A stretch of 64,000 nt of DNA from Ephydatia muelleri (Eukaryota > Porifera > Demospongiae > Spongillida > Spongillidae), in contig JABACO010000017.1 in the NCBI GenBank assembly GCA_013339895.1, positions 2,938,601 through 3,002,600 on the forward strand. Direction: 5' to 3'. The notes beneath the pieces were generated by a model. That model saw only the letters and a list, made by a program, of their open reading frames with translations. It ran no database searches and was not told the origin of the DNA. This document shows positions 22,568 to 33,137 of this stretch, in pieces (position 1 is the first letter of the stretch; each line of letters opens with the position of its first letter). The position numbers and the translations under genes were made by a program.

Positions 22568-23040
22568 CGCACTGAAAACGGTCAGTGTTTTAAAGTGGGC
22601 CAAAAGAGCAACAGGGGCAAACTTTAGGGCCAGTTCAAGGAACTATTACATCGTAACTGCAATCTTCATGCCGAATGCATGACAATATGGGGTCTTTACA
22701 TTGACTGCAGCATCACTTTGAACGAAGGAAAGGAACGTTGACGGCATGTAAGCTTAGCCCACGGGACAGCCATGCACCAGTGCACGTAATCATCCGACGT
22801 ACACGTACCCGACCCATCCGATGATCGCGAATATGTGTTCCGATAACCCGAAGTGCTGTATTTGTCTCATTTAAACCCTGGGCGCCAGCCAACCATGGTG
22901 TGTTGACCATTTACAGTGTACATTAGTAGTCAGTTATGCAACATTTGTGATTTTGCTTATAGTTTTAGCGAGTTGCATCTTTTAATGACCTTGTGTATAA
23001 TACTGAATTATAACATGTAGATGTGCAAGATGAATAGTTT
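22568..23040 (+). pseudogene. Broken partial copy of the CVNH lectin gene
   Basis: Colinear with about 33,835-34,335: the end of CVNH exon 3 (TTTTAAAGTGGGCCA, AACTATTACATCGTAACTG, CATGCCGAATGCATGACAA) and then the following intron (ATTAGTAGTCAGTTATGCA, TTGTGATTTTGC). A deletion removes the codons between ACTG and CTTCATGCC, further indels break the frame, and no other exons are present. Because intron sequence is included, this is a DNA-level duplication and not a retrocopy. Confidence 0.85.
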
Positions 23041-23279
23041 GCAAGGTCTCGTGATGAATTTCTGTACATCACCTCCGTGTAACATTTAGTTCAATTGGCA
23101 TCAGTGAACTCTATACATGTAATAACATCTACATGTACACACAGACAAAACAACAAATCAATAAGATGGGGGCATTAATCTGGTTAGGATGGATGTACCT
23201 AACCAGCTGTAAGTTAAGGCGGCCATAAATGTCATTCATGGTTACATATTTACAGATTTAGGTTTGCTGCTCGGATTGT

Positions 23280-24653
23280 GGAAAACAGTTGTGTGGCTTC
23301 TTTACCCATGCCCCATAACTCAGCCACTACAGGAATGCAAACCCAACCCAGCTCAGAACACTTAGGGTTGTTTTTATTATTATTTTCATAATAACAATAA
23401 TCAAATGCATAATTAACAACTATAAATTGACAGGGATTAAATACAAAATTCAGCTCTATAGTAGAGGAGCTATCCTAAAGAGGATAGCTACAGCATTAGC
23501 CCTGACCAGGTGGAGATTCAATCGGCCATAGATCTCATTGAGTAAGATGGATTTTGGCCAGCACATGGAGGTGGCAAGTCTAGAGACTACAGAGGAGATA
23601 ATGGCAGTGGCTTCCTTTCCCCAAGCTCCATAAGTTTCAACGACCATAGGGACAATACCCATCCTAGATCTGAGCACTTGGGGACATTGGCGTGGTGCTT
23701 CCTGGACTCAGTGGCCTAGGCAGCGGCTATGGCCGACACTCCCGCTTCAAACAGAATCACAGGATTTAGCGGTGACGTGATAATACAACACAGTAAATAT
23801 AAGTAATGCATAGAATAATAACACACTAATTAATAACTACTTATGAAACACATTGTACCTAAACCTAACTAAGGTTCCAAAACATTATCTATTCCAAAGG
23901 TTGGGGCAGGCTTCTTGCCACAATAGCTCTTGCTATGGACCTGGTCAGCACTAGACTATGTCTCCCATAAAGGTCAGCAATGACCCTACTTTTTGGCAGA
24001 GAAGCACAGATTGCAAGCCGAGTGGCCAAACAGTGTGTGCTTCTCTGCCCCAGTTGCCATAGGTCGCGACCGCCAGGGAAACACAGTTCCTGGCACTTTG
24101 GATCATTGGCAGTGTGCTTACGCTGCTTGGTAGCAGCACCTGCAGTCATTCCTGCCTCATTCAGCAAAGCAGGGGTGAGTAGTGAGGTAGCATTGACATC
24201 CCACACAGCTGGCCTTCCTCTCTCCCAGTCCGCCACCAGAACATCAGCTGGGCGAGATTGCCTTAGATCAGGTGTTAATCGGCTACCAACCTCCACCTTA
24301 ACTCCCAGACAAGCACTGTGGCAAAAGTCAACCAATGCATCTCACAACTGATTATGGCGCATCACTATGTCACCTCCATGTCTGCAGGTCACTGCATGAT
24401 GGCCTAGAGGGTCAAGTGCAGTGTCTGGGCAAAGTGGACATAATGAATCCCTGGACAAATCATGGCCAAGCCACCATTGTAAGGCTACCAAAAACTCATT
24501 GGGTTCCAAGTGGAGGTCAAGTGCAGCAGATGGTACCTCAGACAACCAGGAAGCAGAGTGAGGGACTGACTCAGACAAAATACGAGCTTTGATGACAACT
24601 GAAGAAGATACTAAATATGTCTGGAACAGACGACTATCAAGTATCTGGGACAA
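23280..24653 (-). pseudogene. Decayed LINE-type C-terminal domains, several pieces
   Basis: From high to low coordinates on the minus strand there are three pieces. First, 24,653-24,342 has a zinc-finger-like CPLCPDTALDPLGHHAVTC. Second, 24,335-23,889 has LTPDLRQSRPADVLVADWER, then KQRKHTANDPKCQELCFP and DLYGRHSLVLTRSIARAI. Third, shorter overlapping repeats of the terminal module occur at 23,677-23,456 (VPMVVETYGAWGKEATAI) and about 23,370-23,280 (WVCIPVVAELWGMGKEA). The finger followed by a conserved D-rich block resembles the end of the LINE at 14.4-16.2 kb but is a different family. Frames are interrupted; nothing here is functional. Confidence 0.65.
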
Positions 24654-24659
24654 AATTCT

Positions 24660-25060
24660 CTGTTTGATAGGAGAGGACAGAACAGATTCTGCTGAAATGG
24701 CATCAGATGGAGGGACCTGGCTGTAAGAGTAATTGCCTGGACAAGATATTGATTATCATGAGTAAAAAATTTAAATGTTTTGTTCAAAAGTTAGTAAATA
24801 AAGCCAGTAATTGACATATTGCCAGTCTGAGTGAATTACAACGTGCAAATCCACTATGCATGAATGGAAGGGAACTGCATGACTAATCCAAAACCGAGAT
24901 GCAAATAACGGTGTAGTCACGATGTGTGCTGTCAGGCAGAAAATGGTGGGGGACCTATTTTTGTGGTTGGCATCTTTCAACCTCATCAAACTCAGCCTAT
25001 AGACGCATAAATCGGGTATTTCACTTGAAGGCAAAAGCGCAATTCTTTAAATTTATATAT
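24660..25060. other. No gene seen
   Basis: Short frames only. The right end (from about 25,055) is a repeat also present at about 40,790-40,870. Confidence 0.4.
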
Positions 25061-25130
25061 ATTCCAGAAGTCTGAAATGTCTCTACACAGCGACTCATAC
25101 GCACTGAGAATCGGAGTACTGCAGTATCTG

Positions 25131-25239
25131 CACAGCAAAAACAGATTGATGCATATCAATAATAGGGCACTCGTTTTTGGAAAAACGAGTGCCCTATTAT
25201 TGATTTCTAGTGACATGCATCAATCTGTTTTCTGCTGTG
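25131..25239 (+). mobile_element. Foldback (hairpin) element, MITE-like
   Basis: Nearly perfect inverted repeat. The left arm CACAGCAAAAACAGATTGAT, continuing through AATAGGGCACTCGTTTTT, pairs with AAAAACGAGTGCCCTATTAT and onward to TCTGTTTTCTGCTGTG. The loop is about 2 bases. The flanking sequence (ACTGAGAATCGGAGTA before, GTCATGGAGTTGTAA after) is continuous at about 40,835-40,865, which provides an empty site. Confidence 0.75.
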
Positions 25240-25307
25240 TGTCATGGAGTTGTAACTTATTAGGCAAATAAGTTTTTTCAAGATTAAACTATGGTGGATA
25301 TATGGAA

Positions 25308-25330
25308 GGGGGGGGGGGGGGGGGGGGGGG
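25308..25330 (+). repeat. Poly-G tract (23)
   Basis: Uninterrupted G run. Confidence 0.95.
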
Positions 25331-25508
25331 TATTAGAGGTTTAACCCCCAGCCTCCCTCCCCCCGCTTCCCTCTCCTAGGCCATTAAGAATAATATTATT
25401 GGGCAGTGAAGCTTAAAGAACACGCGATGCAGAGTGTAAATATAATGTATTGCGTCACGGAATAACGGGCGCACATTCGACGCCTGCATCGATCAGGGGT
25501 AAACTCTA

Positions 25509-25663
25509 CACGGCCACGCGTCTGAATCAGATTCGCTACCCAAAAGACGGCAATAATTTCCAATTGTATCGCAATAAGGTCTATAAATTTTGGGGAAATT
25601 AACGGCTGAATCCCCTCCTTTGTGTAGCGAATCTGATTCAGACGTGAAGTAAACTGGCCGTGT
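25509..25663 (+). repeat. Foldback with 25-30 bp arms
   Basis: GCGTCTGAATCAGATTCGCT on the left is inverted on the right as AGCGAATCTGATTCAGACG. Outer ACACGGCC and GGCCGTGT also pair. About 80 bp lies between the arms. Possibly a MITE. Confidence 0.65.
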
Positions 25664-25946
25664 TGTCACGTACGTTAACTGTTGTGAAGAACACACTACT
25701 TATGCCACTCACCTAGTTTGCCAGTTAGCCTGCACGAGTGTCATGACTAGGATGGCGAAGGCTCCCTCCTAGACAAAAATAATTATTATTATTACAGCAC
25801 GCGTGTGCGTTATCTCACTCTCTCCTATCAGACCTTTGCCTTCGAATGTAACTCTGCGGTGTATTGCATGGAACACTCGAGTTTAATACCCACCAGTGTC
25901 ACTTCCCGTGTACGTTAGCATGTTAATTGAATGCGTGTAAAAAAAC

Positions 25947-25971
25947 GGGGGGGGGGGGGGGGGGGGGGGGG
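25947..25971 (+). repeat. Poly-G tract (25)
   Basis: Uninterrupted G run followed by A-rich sequence. It generates artificial Gly/Pro frames. Confidence 0.95.
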
Positions 25972-26139
25972 AAGGGGGCGAGAAAAAAAAAGCAACGTTG
26001 TGCATATTGACGGTAATCGATCTTTCAGCCGGAGAGACTGGACATGTGATTGGAAGAAGTATGTACAAGTAATCGAAGCAAGGGTCTTAGAGCTCCTGAA
26101 GTTAACGCTCGTTCTTGAAGTTGCCATCGTTGGCCGTTG

Positions 26140-26600
26140 AAATTGGCCATTTCCGATATGCCAGGCAGGCGCCTTTTATACCGACTCGTTCTTTAACGGC
26201 ATGCAGCAAGCAGTGACATTGTCACGTGTTGTTACTCGGATACAAAGACCATGTTTCAGGCAGCTGCGCCACTATACATGTAAGAAGAAGATTGGCTTGA
26301 ACGAGATCTTTAGGTATTACATATGTGTCGTGCATATTATATGTTACTCAACGCTATGCGTGGGTTAGTAGTACATGCTCAAACTTGCAACGTGACGTAA
26401 TGCCAGGATATTACAATGGGCCAGAAGTATTGATTACACCGTGTAATGCTTGGAAGAATTTCCACAATGGGAGGGGGACCCCCCACCCCAAAAATACATT
26501 GTATATACGTCCGCCCTGGGTTTAACTTGAATTCTAAAATTGAGTTCGCTTGCTAGAGAGAAAGACGATTTTGTACAATCTATACACGTTAGAGTATTTT
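26140..26600. other. No gene seen
   Basis: No coding or repeat signature beyond short chance frames. Confidence 0.4.
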
Positions 26601-26604
26601 TCTA

Positions 26605-26881
26605 CTACTTTATAGCCATGGAGGCTTGCATTTGCTCTTTTATGAGCTGAGCCTCTTTAGCCAGCTGTGCATGCATGCATAAACCTTGCCCTGCTCCACA
26701 GCCTTAGCCAAAGCCTGAGGTTCAAGTTGTTTTGAGATAGCTTTTACATTGCTTTCCAATAAGATGATGCTTTGCTGCATCTGACTGATCTGCCGGCTCT
26801 GTTCCATAATCATTTTTGAGAGAGCCACGAAATGCAACCCAATGTCTTGTTCATGTTGGCCTATCTGATCACGTGGTGCAA
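26605..26881 (-). pseudogene. Coiled-coil C-terminal fragment cut by a gypsy LTR
   Basis: Directly behind the LTR the minus strand reads APRDQIGQHEQDIGLHFVAL, then RQISQMQQSIILLESNVKAI and EPQALAKAVEQGK, after which the frame changes. The alternative frame continues LAKEAQLIKEQMQASMAIK to a TAG at 26,605. Heptad-like Leu/Ile spacing suggests a coiled coil. The protein is not recognised. It is either the 3' end of a host gene interrupted by the gypsy insertion or part of another element. A 20-bp intron between the frames is implausible, so a frameshift is more likely. Confidence 0.35.
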
Positions 26882-26882
26882 C

Positions 26883-27074
26883 TGTAGCGCACTCACAGTC
26901 CCAAACAGACTACAAACTTTATGACAGTGTCTCACCCTACGCATACAATACACTCAATTATATACCAGCCAACTATTGTTCTTTAATGCACACGGCACTA
27001 CAGTTCTCGATAGTTCTGTCGTCAGGCTGTCGCTAGTAGTGTTGCTCATGCGTACAGCTGTTGCCATCGTTACA
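26883..27074 (-). repeat. 3' LTR of gypsy element 2 (192 bp)
   Basis: Minus strand starts TGTAACGATGG and ends GCGCTACA, giving TG...CA ends. It contains a TATATAATTG TATA-like motif. The adjacent internal GGATGGGGAGCTG is the polypurine tract. Confidence 0.75.
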
Positions 27075-27209
27075 CAGCTCCCCATCCAATGAAACTGTGT
27101 CCTCACAGTTTGTATGGGTATGAGCAGAATGAACAACAATGTGCCCATACCAATGTGGAGGATGTCTGTTCCGAGTTGAACGACGCAACTGTTCTCCAGG
27201 TTGAGGTAA

Positions 27210-27993
27210 TTACGGCTCAGCAGGTGGCTGTGGAGGCTGACGGGGTGCAGGGGCTATAAGTGGAGGTGGGGGTAGATGTTCCTCCACTGCTGGCCCTGGC
27301 TCTGGCCTCCTAGTTTCCACGTATATGTAGTGCTCATCCTGTAAATCAGCCATTGACTCTTGTGGCTCTTTGTTAATCTCCTCCCCTCTTGACTCCTGTT
27401 CTTCACTTGGTGTTCCCTTCTCCTCCTCTTCCTCACTTGACTCCTGTTCTCCATGAGGTGATGCCTGCAAAAAGGGTTTCAACCAATTGTAATGCACAAT
27501 TAATCTTTTTCGCGGATGCGCCAGGCGTCGGATATCATCAGTCACTTCACCCAATATTTGATACGGTCCTTGCCATGGTCGATGAAATTTGGGAGACTTT
27601 CCTTTTGGGACAGCAGGGGTGTAGAGCCATACATGATCTCCTTTCCGGAAAACACACCGCGTATTCTCCTTCTGATCGTATCCAGTCTTCTGACGCTGCA
27701 TGCCTTTCTGTGCATTCTGTCTGACGTACTGATGCACCAGCTGGAACCTTTTCTTCAGATAGTCTACATATTCGACCCCTTGCAGGACCTGCTCAGTACT
27801 AACTGGTAGATTGAACATCAAATGCTCTGGAAGCACCACCTCCCTCCCAAACATCATCTCAAAAGGTGTTACCCCATTGGTCTCATGCATAGACGTACGG
27901 TAAGCAAACATCAATAATGGCAATTGCACATCCCAGTCACGTTCAGCATCAACAACTGCAATGCTCAACAAATTTAACAATGTTCTGTTAAAT
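27210..27993 (-). pseudogene. Gypsy 2 integrase C-terminal part
   Basis: Begins RFNRTLLNLLSI just after the position of the catalytic Glu, then FAYRTSMHETNGVTPFEMMF, GKSPKFHRPWQGPYQILGE and an acidic/Pro-rich tail. The zinc domain and all catalytic Asp are absent because the frame joins directly to RNase H at about 27,993. Confidence 0.85.
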
Positions 27994-28978
27994 CGTTAAC
28001 CCTTTCTTTGTTCTCGATTACTTGACTCAGTACTGCTCCCAGAGCTGTTCCTGAGGCATCAGTTGCCATGATGGTTGAAATCTAGGTAGACTAATATTGG
28101 GGGACTGGTAAGCCGCAATTTTAATGCTTCAAACGCCCCCTGACAATCAGCACTCCATTTGTAACCACCAGCTGATTTCCTAGTCAACTTATGGAGTGGT
28201 TCTGCTATTTTGGAGTAGTCTTTTATAAACCGGCGGTAATAGTTGGTCAACCCCAAAAATTGTCTCAACTCCTTGATATCATTTGGCACCGGGTGTGACA
28301 CCATATTGAGTTTTTTCAGGGTCTGCCTGGATCCCCCCTCTTGAAACTACATGACCAAGGTAACGAACTTCACTCCTCATAAAGTGACACTTACTAGGCT
28401 TCAGTTTCATTCCTGCTTTTTTTAGGTGCAGGAACACAGTTTTCAGACGCTCCAGGTGTTGCTGAAATGATCCCCCAAACACTGCAATGTCGTCTAGATA
28501 AATTAAACACTGCTCGTATGTTAACCCTGAAAGGACGCACTGCATCAGTCGCTGGAATGTAGCTGGTGCGTTGGTTAACCCGAAAGGCATTACATTTAAT
28601 TCATAATGCCCGTCACGCTTTCCTCTCACGATCGGCTTCCTCAACTTCCACCTGCCAGTACCCTGAAGCTAAGTCCAATGTTGAAAAATATTTTGACCCA
28701 GCTAATGACTCCAAAGTTTCATCTATTCGTGGGAGTGGATATGCATCTTTCTGTGTTTGACTATTTAATTTTCGATAATCTACACAGAATCGCTATGTGT
28801 TGTCTTTCTTCCGCACCATTACTACAGCAGAGGACCATGGGCTATTACTTTCTCGTATTACACCTTGATTCAGCATTTTCTTGATTTCAGCAGAGACAGT
28901 GTCCTTAAGAAAATGAGGTATTCTGCGAAGTGGTTCCCGTACTGGTGGCCCAGATGTTTGAATTGAATGCCTTGTCAC
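27994..28978 (-). pseudogene. Gypsy 2 reverse transcriptase and start of RNase H
   Basis: Frames 28,978-28,793 (NQGVIRESNSPWSSAVVMV), 28,644-28,279 (MPFGLTNAPATFQRL, with the LIYLDDIAVFG box) and 28,304-28,059 (ELRQFLGLTNYYRRF) are separate because of frameshifts. RNase H starts at ATDASGTALGAVLSQ and stops after about 30 residues at the deletion. Confidence 0.88.
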
Positions 28979-29968
28979 GGAAGTCCTCCCTAAAGATCCG
29001 TCTGCACTTGCAAAGATACCTCGAAATTAACTTTTGTAACTCAACTGATTGCTCAGTTGTGAGATCTGTGTTGGAAAGATCAATTTCTAGCATTTTATCG
29101 TCCAGTACTGGCCCTGCTGACTCACTATCTAGTGCCATAACGCAATGCTCTATGCTGAAGATTCCTATCTGGGTCCCCTTGTACAAAGTGGTTTCACTAT
29201 GCCCGGTGTTTGTCACCTGAATAACAATTACATTAGCCTTGCTGACAGTGTTTAGACTTCTGGCAACCAAAAGACTACTAGGGATGTTGTTATGGGGCTC
29301 TAGTATTCCAACTCTACCTGAAAGCGCATCGCCGTTTTGTACTGTCGCGCTAACAATACAGCTAGAGCATGATGGAATACGAGCCGTTTCCTCTACTATA
29401 ACCACATTAGCGGTTGCGTTGCCATCTGTGGAGTTGGATCTGCTGCATGTACCCGACTACCGAAAGACACCCTATCATTTGCACAGTCAATTACAGCTCC
29501 ATACTTAGAAAGAAAATCTATGCCTAGAATGCACTCTACAGTAAGTTTCTTTACAACAATAAAGGAGTGCTTAACATTGAGAGTATCAAGAACGACAGCG
29601 AGTTCAATGCAGCCAATCACATCCAACGAGTCACCATTTGCGCCAACTGCTGATGAAGCACTATTTGCGATCACCATGCTGTGGGGAATGCTTTCATAAC
29701 GAACAACAGAAACTGCCGCTCCAGAATCAATCAAAAACTCAACCGGACTATCGCCCATAAAACCACGTACCCTCATTGTCTTACTGGTACCTCCACATAC
29801 CTTAAACTGCTCCTGTGCCTTCTTTTTTCTCATCTGTGATGAATCGCTCCTTTCCACATGAGGACAGTTTCGGCGACAATGTCCTTCCTCTTTGCAGTTG
29901 TAGCATCTACGGCTGGCTTGTTGTGGTCGGTACGAAGGCTTCTCCAATCTTGATTCCAGTGCTTCCAT
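28905..29968 (-). pseudogene. Gypsy 2 nucleocapsid knuckle and protease
   Basis: A CCHC knuckle (CYNCKEEGHCRRNC) near 29,890 is followed by the retropepsin active site FLIDSGAAVSVVRY near 29,740 and ILGIDFLSKYG near 29,510. It then continues into the linker to RT (frame 29,405-28,905). Unlike element 1, this element keeps the protease active site. Confidence 0.87.
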
Positions 29969-30005
29969 CCGCTTAACAATTTGTTCCAGTATCTCTTGTG
30001 TCGTA

Positions 30006-30350
30006 TCATGCCGCTGTTTTTTTAGTATCCACCTTCATCACCTCCGTTTCCTGTTTTTCCACGTAATGCATCACCCTTTCGCGATCGACTTCGAGAGCCT
30101 TCTTCACAGCATCTTCAATATTGTCTGGTGTTCCCCGCAGAAGGAATTCTCTAGCGATGCTAGGAGATAGACCCGTGATGAATCTGCTCAGGTACGCACT
30201 AGAACCATCGGCGTCTTCTGTAGGATACGCCTCCTTGAACAATTTCTTCAATCCTAACTCGAAATCTCGCACCATTCCTTAGCTTCTTGACGACGCTCCC
30301 CGAAATGTTTTGCTGACTTTAATGGGTCCTTCGTAACTCCGGTTGTGGCT
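30006..30350 (-). pseudogene. Gypsy 2 gag fragment
   Basis: LSRFITGLSPSIAREFLLRG in the main frame, and KDPLKSAKHFGERRQEAKEW upstream in another frame, are capsid-type helical sequence. The fragment is truncated at about 30,350. Confidence 0.75.
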
Positions 30351-31490
30351 AGATAAGAACTCCATCTGCAATTTAGGTATACAGCAAATACAAAGGTAGA
30401 CAGTTGCTCCTTAATTCATGGCACAATTTTCGCCATGTTCGCATGGATCTTTACACATACTTTGTGCACAGATAGAATGCTCAATTGGCAGAATTAACAG
30501 CACAGCGCACCTGGCTGGATTTGCACAAATCATCCACAACCAACCTTTTACAGTTTTCAGGCTCTCATGCAAGCGAAAAGTTTAGCATATATCATTATCT
30601 AACAGAAATTGTAAGGTCTGCACCCGTGGTAAAGTTTATACGTAACTAAAACCACCTTGACCACTGCTGATGTAATCTGGAGTTCTATACCCACAGCCTC
30701 AAGGTCGGTTCTCAAACTCTCCCCCTACTAGGCATAGTTATTTCTCCAAGGTGTCTTCTCAATGGCCTCTCTCCTCTCCTAACCACAGTACTCCAACAGT
30801 CAAACACAAATGCACATCACTTGTGAACACCCATAACACACTCTTAAAACTATACAGCCTCAGTCAGTACTCTCCGTCAGACCCTCAAACGATGATCCTA
30901 GCTCTTCCTCGTGCGCTCCCCGGGTCCAGTCTCGTCAGAGTTCGATGGTTTTTGTTAGAAAAATGATCCACTTGGTCTTCTGAGGCAACATACGAGAATG
31001 TGCAGTGGCATGCAAGTATAACCTTACGTAAACTTACCATGGGTGCAGTTGTGGCTAGACACCTGAACACAACAGCAAATAAAAATTAAGGTGAGACAGT
31101 TGCTCCTTCATAACAGAAATTCTTGGCGATGTACATGTCTTCATATATACATGTTTTGAACACCAGTTTTGACTTTGTACAAAGATGGAGCGCTCAATTG
31201 ACAGCGGCCCGGCTGGATTAGTGCCTCCACACGCAAATCAATGAAAAGAAGCAACTCAACGTATTTTTTCAGGCTCTCAACGATATACAATGTATATTAA
31301 TTATAAAGTTGAGCTTTCTTGCGTTTGGAATACCTGTATGCCATGCAGACTATATCCTTGTCTAACAAAAATCGTAAGGTCTGCACCCGTGTAAAGTTTA
31401 TGTAGTACAAAACAACCAATCTGACCTTTGATGTAATCTGGAGGTCTACCTGGATGCTGACATATCTCACACACAACACTACATATAGCG
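30340..31490 (+). repeat. Diverged tandem pair of about 0.7 kb
   Basis: The segment 30,340-30,690 (GTTGTGGCTAGA, GACAGTTGCTCCTT, AATTGTAAGGTCTGCACCCG, GATGTAATCTGGAG) is repeated in the same order at 31,047-31,450. Gypsy 2 ends at the left copy. No gene recognised. Confidence 0.7.
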
Positions 31491-31577
31491 CACTTTAAAA
31501 ACATGACCAGCACAAAAAGCATACCCAAGGTTGCGCACATGTATACTACCCAGCTTCAATCCAGCCACGGTATGTGT

Positions 31578-31581
<4 letters not shown>

Positions 31582-31657
<76 letters not shown>
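31582..31657 (+). repeat. (TG)n microsatellite
   Basis: About 38 uninterrupted TG units. Confidence 0.98.
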
Positions 31658-31659
<2 letters not shown>

Positions 31660-31678
31660 ATGGAGAGGTTGCTGCCTC

Positions 31679-31805
31679 AATAGACCCTTCCCTTTAAGAA
31701 GAACTCCGGACGTGACATCACTAATCAACGTACTTCACGAATTGGGTTAAGTATACGTTAATGAGTGATGTCACGTCCGGAGTTCTTTAAAGGGAAGGGT
31801 CTATT
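31679..31805 (+). mobile_element. Foldback MITE, copy 1
   Basis: About 127 bp with inverted arms of roughly 50 bp: AATAGACCCTTCCCTTTAAG and GAACTCCGGACGTGACATCA against TGATGTCACGTCCGGAGTTC and GGGAAGGGTCTATT. A second copy lies at 45,403-45,530. No coding capacity. Confidence 0.9.
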
Positions 31806-31884
31806 TCAAGCATGGCTAATTGGTGCATGGTGCTCTGTATAAACATATACATTTGCAAATGTACAAATGTACATATAAAGATAG

Positions 31885-32200
31885 CCCAACTCCAAACACT
31901 TTGGATCATTGATTTTATGCTTTCTGGTCTCAGCCTCCTTTGCTGCAGCCCCTTCAGACAGGCTTGCTGCTGTTAAGATTTAAGGAATTAAGGGAGAGGT
32001 CACTGTGATGTAAAAGGCAGCAAGTTTCCCTCTCTCCCAATTGAGGACATGTACTGTATATCCGCTGGCCAGGTATGGCTTAGGTCAGGTGTAAGACCAT
32101 TGCTCGACTCTAACCTCACTCCAAGGTGGGCATGATGGCAAAACTCAACAAACATGTTACACAGATGATTGTCGACACCTGTTTTACAGGACAAGGGGGA
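31885..32200 (-). pseudogene. LINE-type C-terminal fragment
   Basis: Minus-strand MFVEFCHHAHLGVRLESSNG followed by LTPDLSHTWPAD, and a separated KHKINDPKC-like piece near 31,900, match the module at 23.9-24.3 kb. Interrupted and incomplete. Confidence 0.6.
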
Positions 32201-33050
32201 GGAGATTAACTAACCACCAGTACTTTGTACTCAAGCTCACAATCATTTTTTTTCGCACTTCTGACACTGCCAATCAAACACTAGGACAGCCTGCATAATC
32301 ACCACAGTGCTGCAGTGATTTTAAAACCCCAGTGGTTGGTAAGCAACTGATGATATGTGTACATGTAACCAGCTCACAGCATGCATCACTCTTAGAAAAG
32401 CCTACAAGTATAAGATCTGCATATCTCTACCACACACACATGCACATGGCTCTATGTATGTATGCATGTAGCTGCATGCCTACAACTTTGTCTCCCTCCC
32501 CCGGCCTCTCCCCACCTCGCACACTCTAATCGTATGCCCCAACGTATGTATGCCAGTGTGCCCCGTTTGTCTACATGTGAGTGTATGTACATGCGTGTGT
32601 AAGTGTATAGTTGTGTGTCAACGTACGCACATACAATATGGTGGATTGAAAGTTGAGCAGTATGCATGTCTGCTTGACGCCGCGGTATTCGGCTGTTCGG
32701 CCATGATCCCATGACATCATGCAATGAGACAAAGACCATGCAGCTTTAATCACCAGACTCACTTAAATAGTGTGCACTTACATCACTATATATATGCACG
32801 GAATCCTAAGTGCGCATGTGCGTGCATGATGCAATAGCTAGAACTAATTTGATCTCGCATTTTTGACGCTCAATAGATCATCACCACGTGATTTGCTTCT
32901 GTACACCAATATGGCGGATCGTGTGTAGCAGATTACGGAGTGGTTACGTGACACATGAAAGCGACCTGTACATGTAAAGATTATGACGACATGGTCTGTG
33001 CATCATAATCATGTGCATAGAGATGCTTCAGAGGGATTTCCCCATTAAAT
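32200..33050. other. Intergenic, upstream of the CVNH gene
   Basis: No gene seen. The ORFs at 32,452-32,762 (-) look like chance frames. Confidence 0.45.
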
Positions 33051-33055
33051 TCCCC

Positions 33056-33065
33056 TATATATAAG
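33056..33065 (+). promoter_or_regulatory. TATA box of the CVNH gene
   Basis: TATATATAAG, 82 bases before the proposed ATG at 33,138, implying a leader of about 50 nt. Confidence 0.5.
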
Positions 33066-33137
33066 TGGTTTCTACATGTATATAAGACTTCTGTTTTTTA
33101 GCGTAGCGTTTTAAACACCCCGGCGGTTGGAAATATA

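Larger units (their letters stand above)
26883..30360 (-). mobile_element. Ty3/gypsy retrotransposon 2, decayed and 5'-truncated
   Basis: Minus-strand element with one LTR at the low-coordinate end, a polypurine tract, then integrase, RNase H fragment, RT, protease and gag in order. No matching 5' LTR is visible above 30,360, where similarity ends in a locally duplicated host sequence. Multiple frameshifts, a large deletion between RNase H and integrase, and truncated gag make it inactive. It belongs to a lineage distinct from element 1: the LTR and protein sequences differ. Confidence 0.88.

Noticed and set aside
25883-26140. Pro-rich and Gly-rich frames
   Set aside because: Generated by the poly-G tract at 25,947-25,971.
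26883-30360. Gypsy 2 as an endogenous retrovirus with env
   Set aside because: No envelope-like ORF lies between integrase and the 3' LTR. The Pro/Glu-rich tail belongs to integrase.
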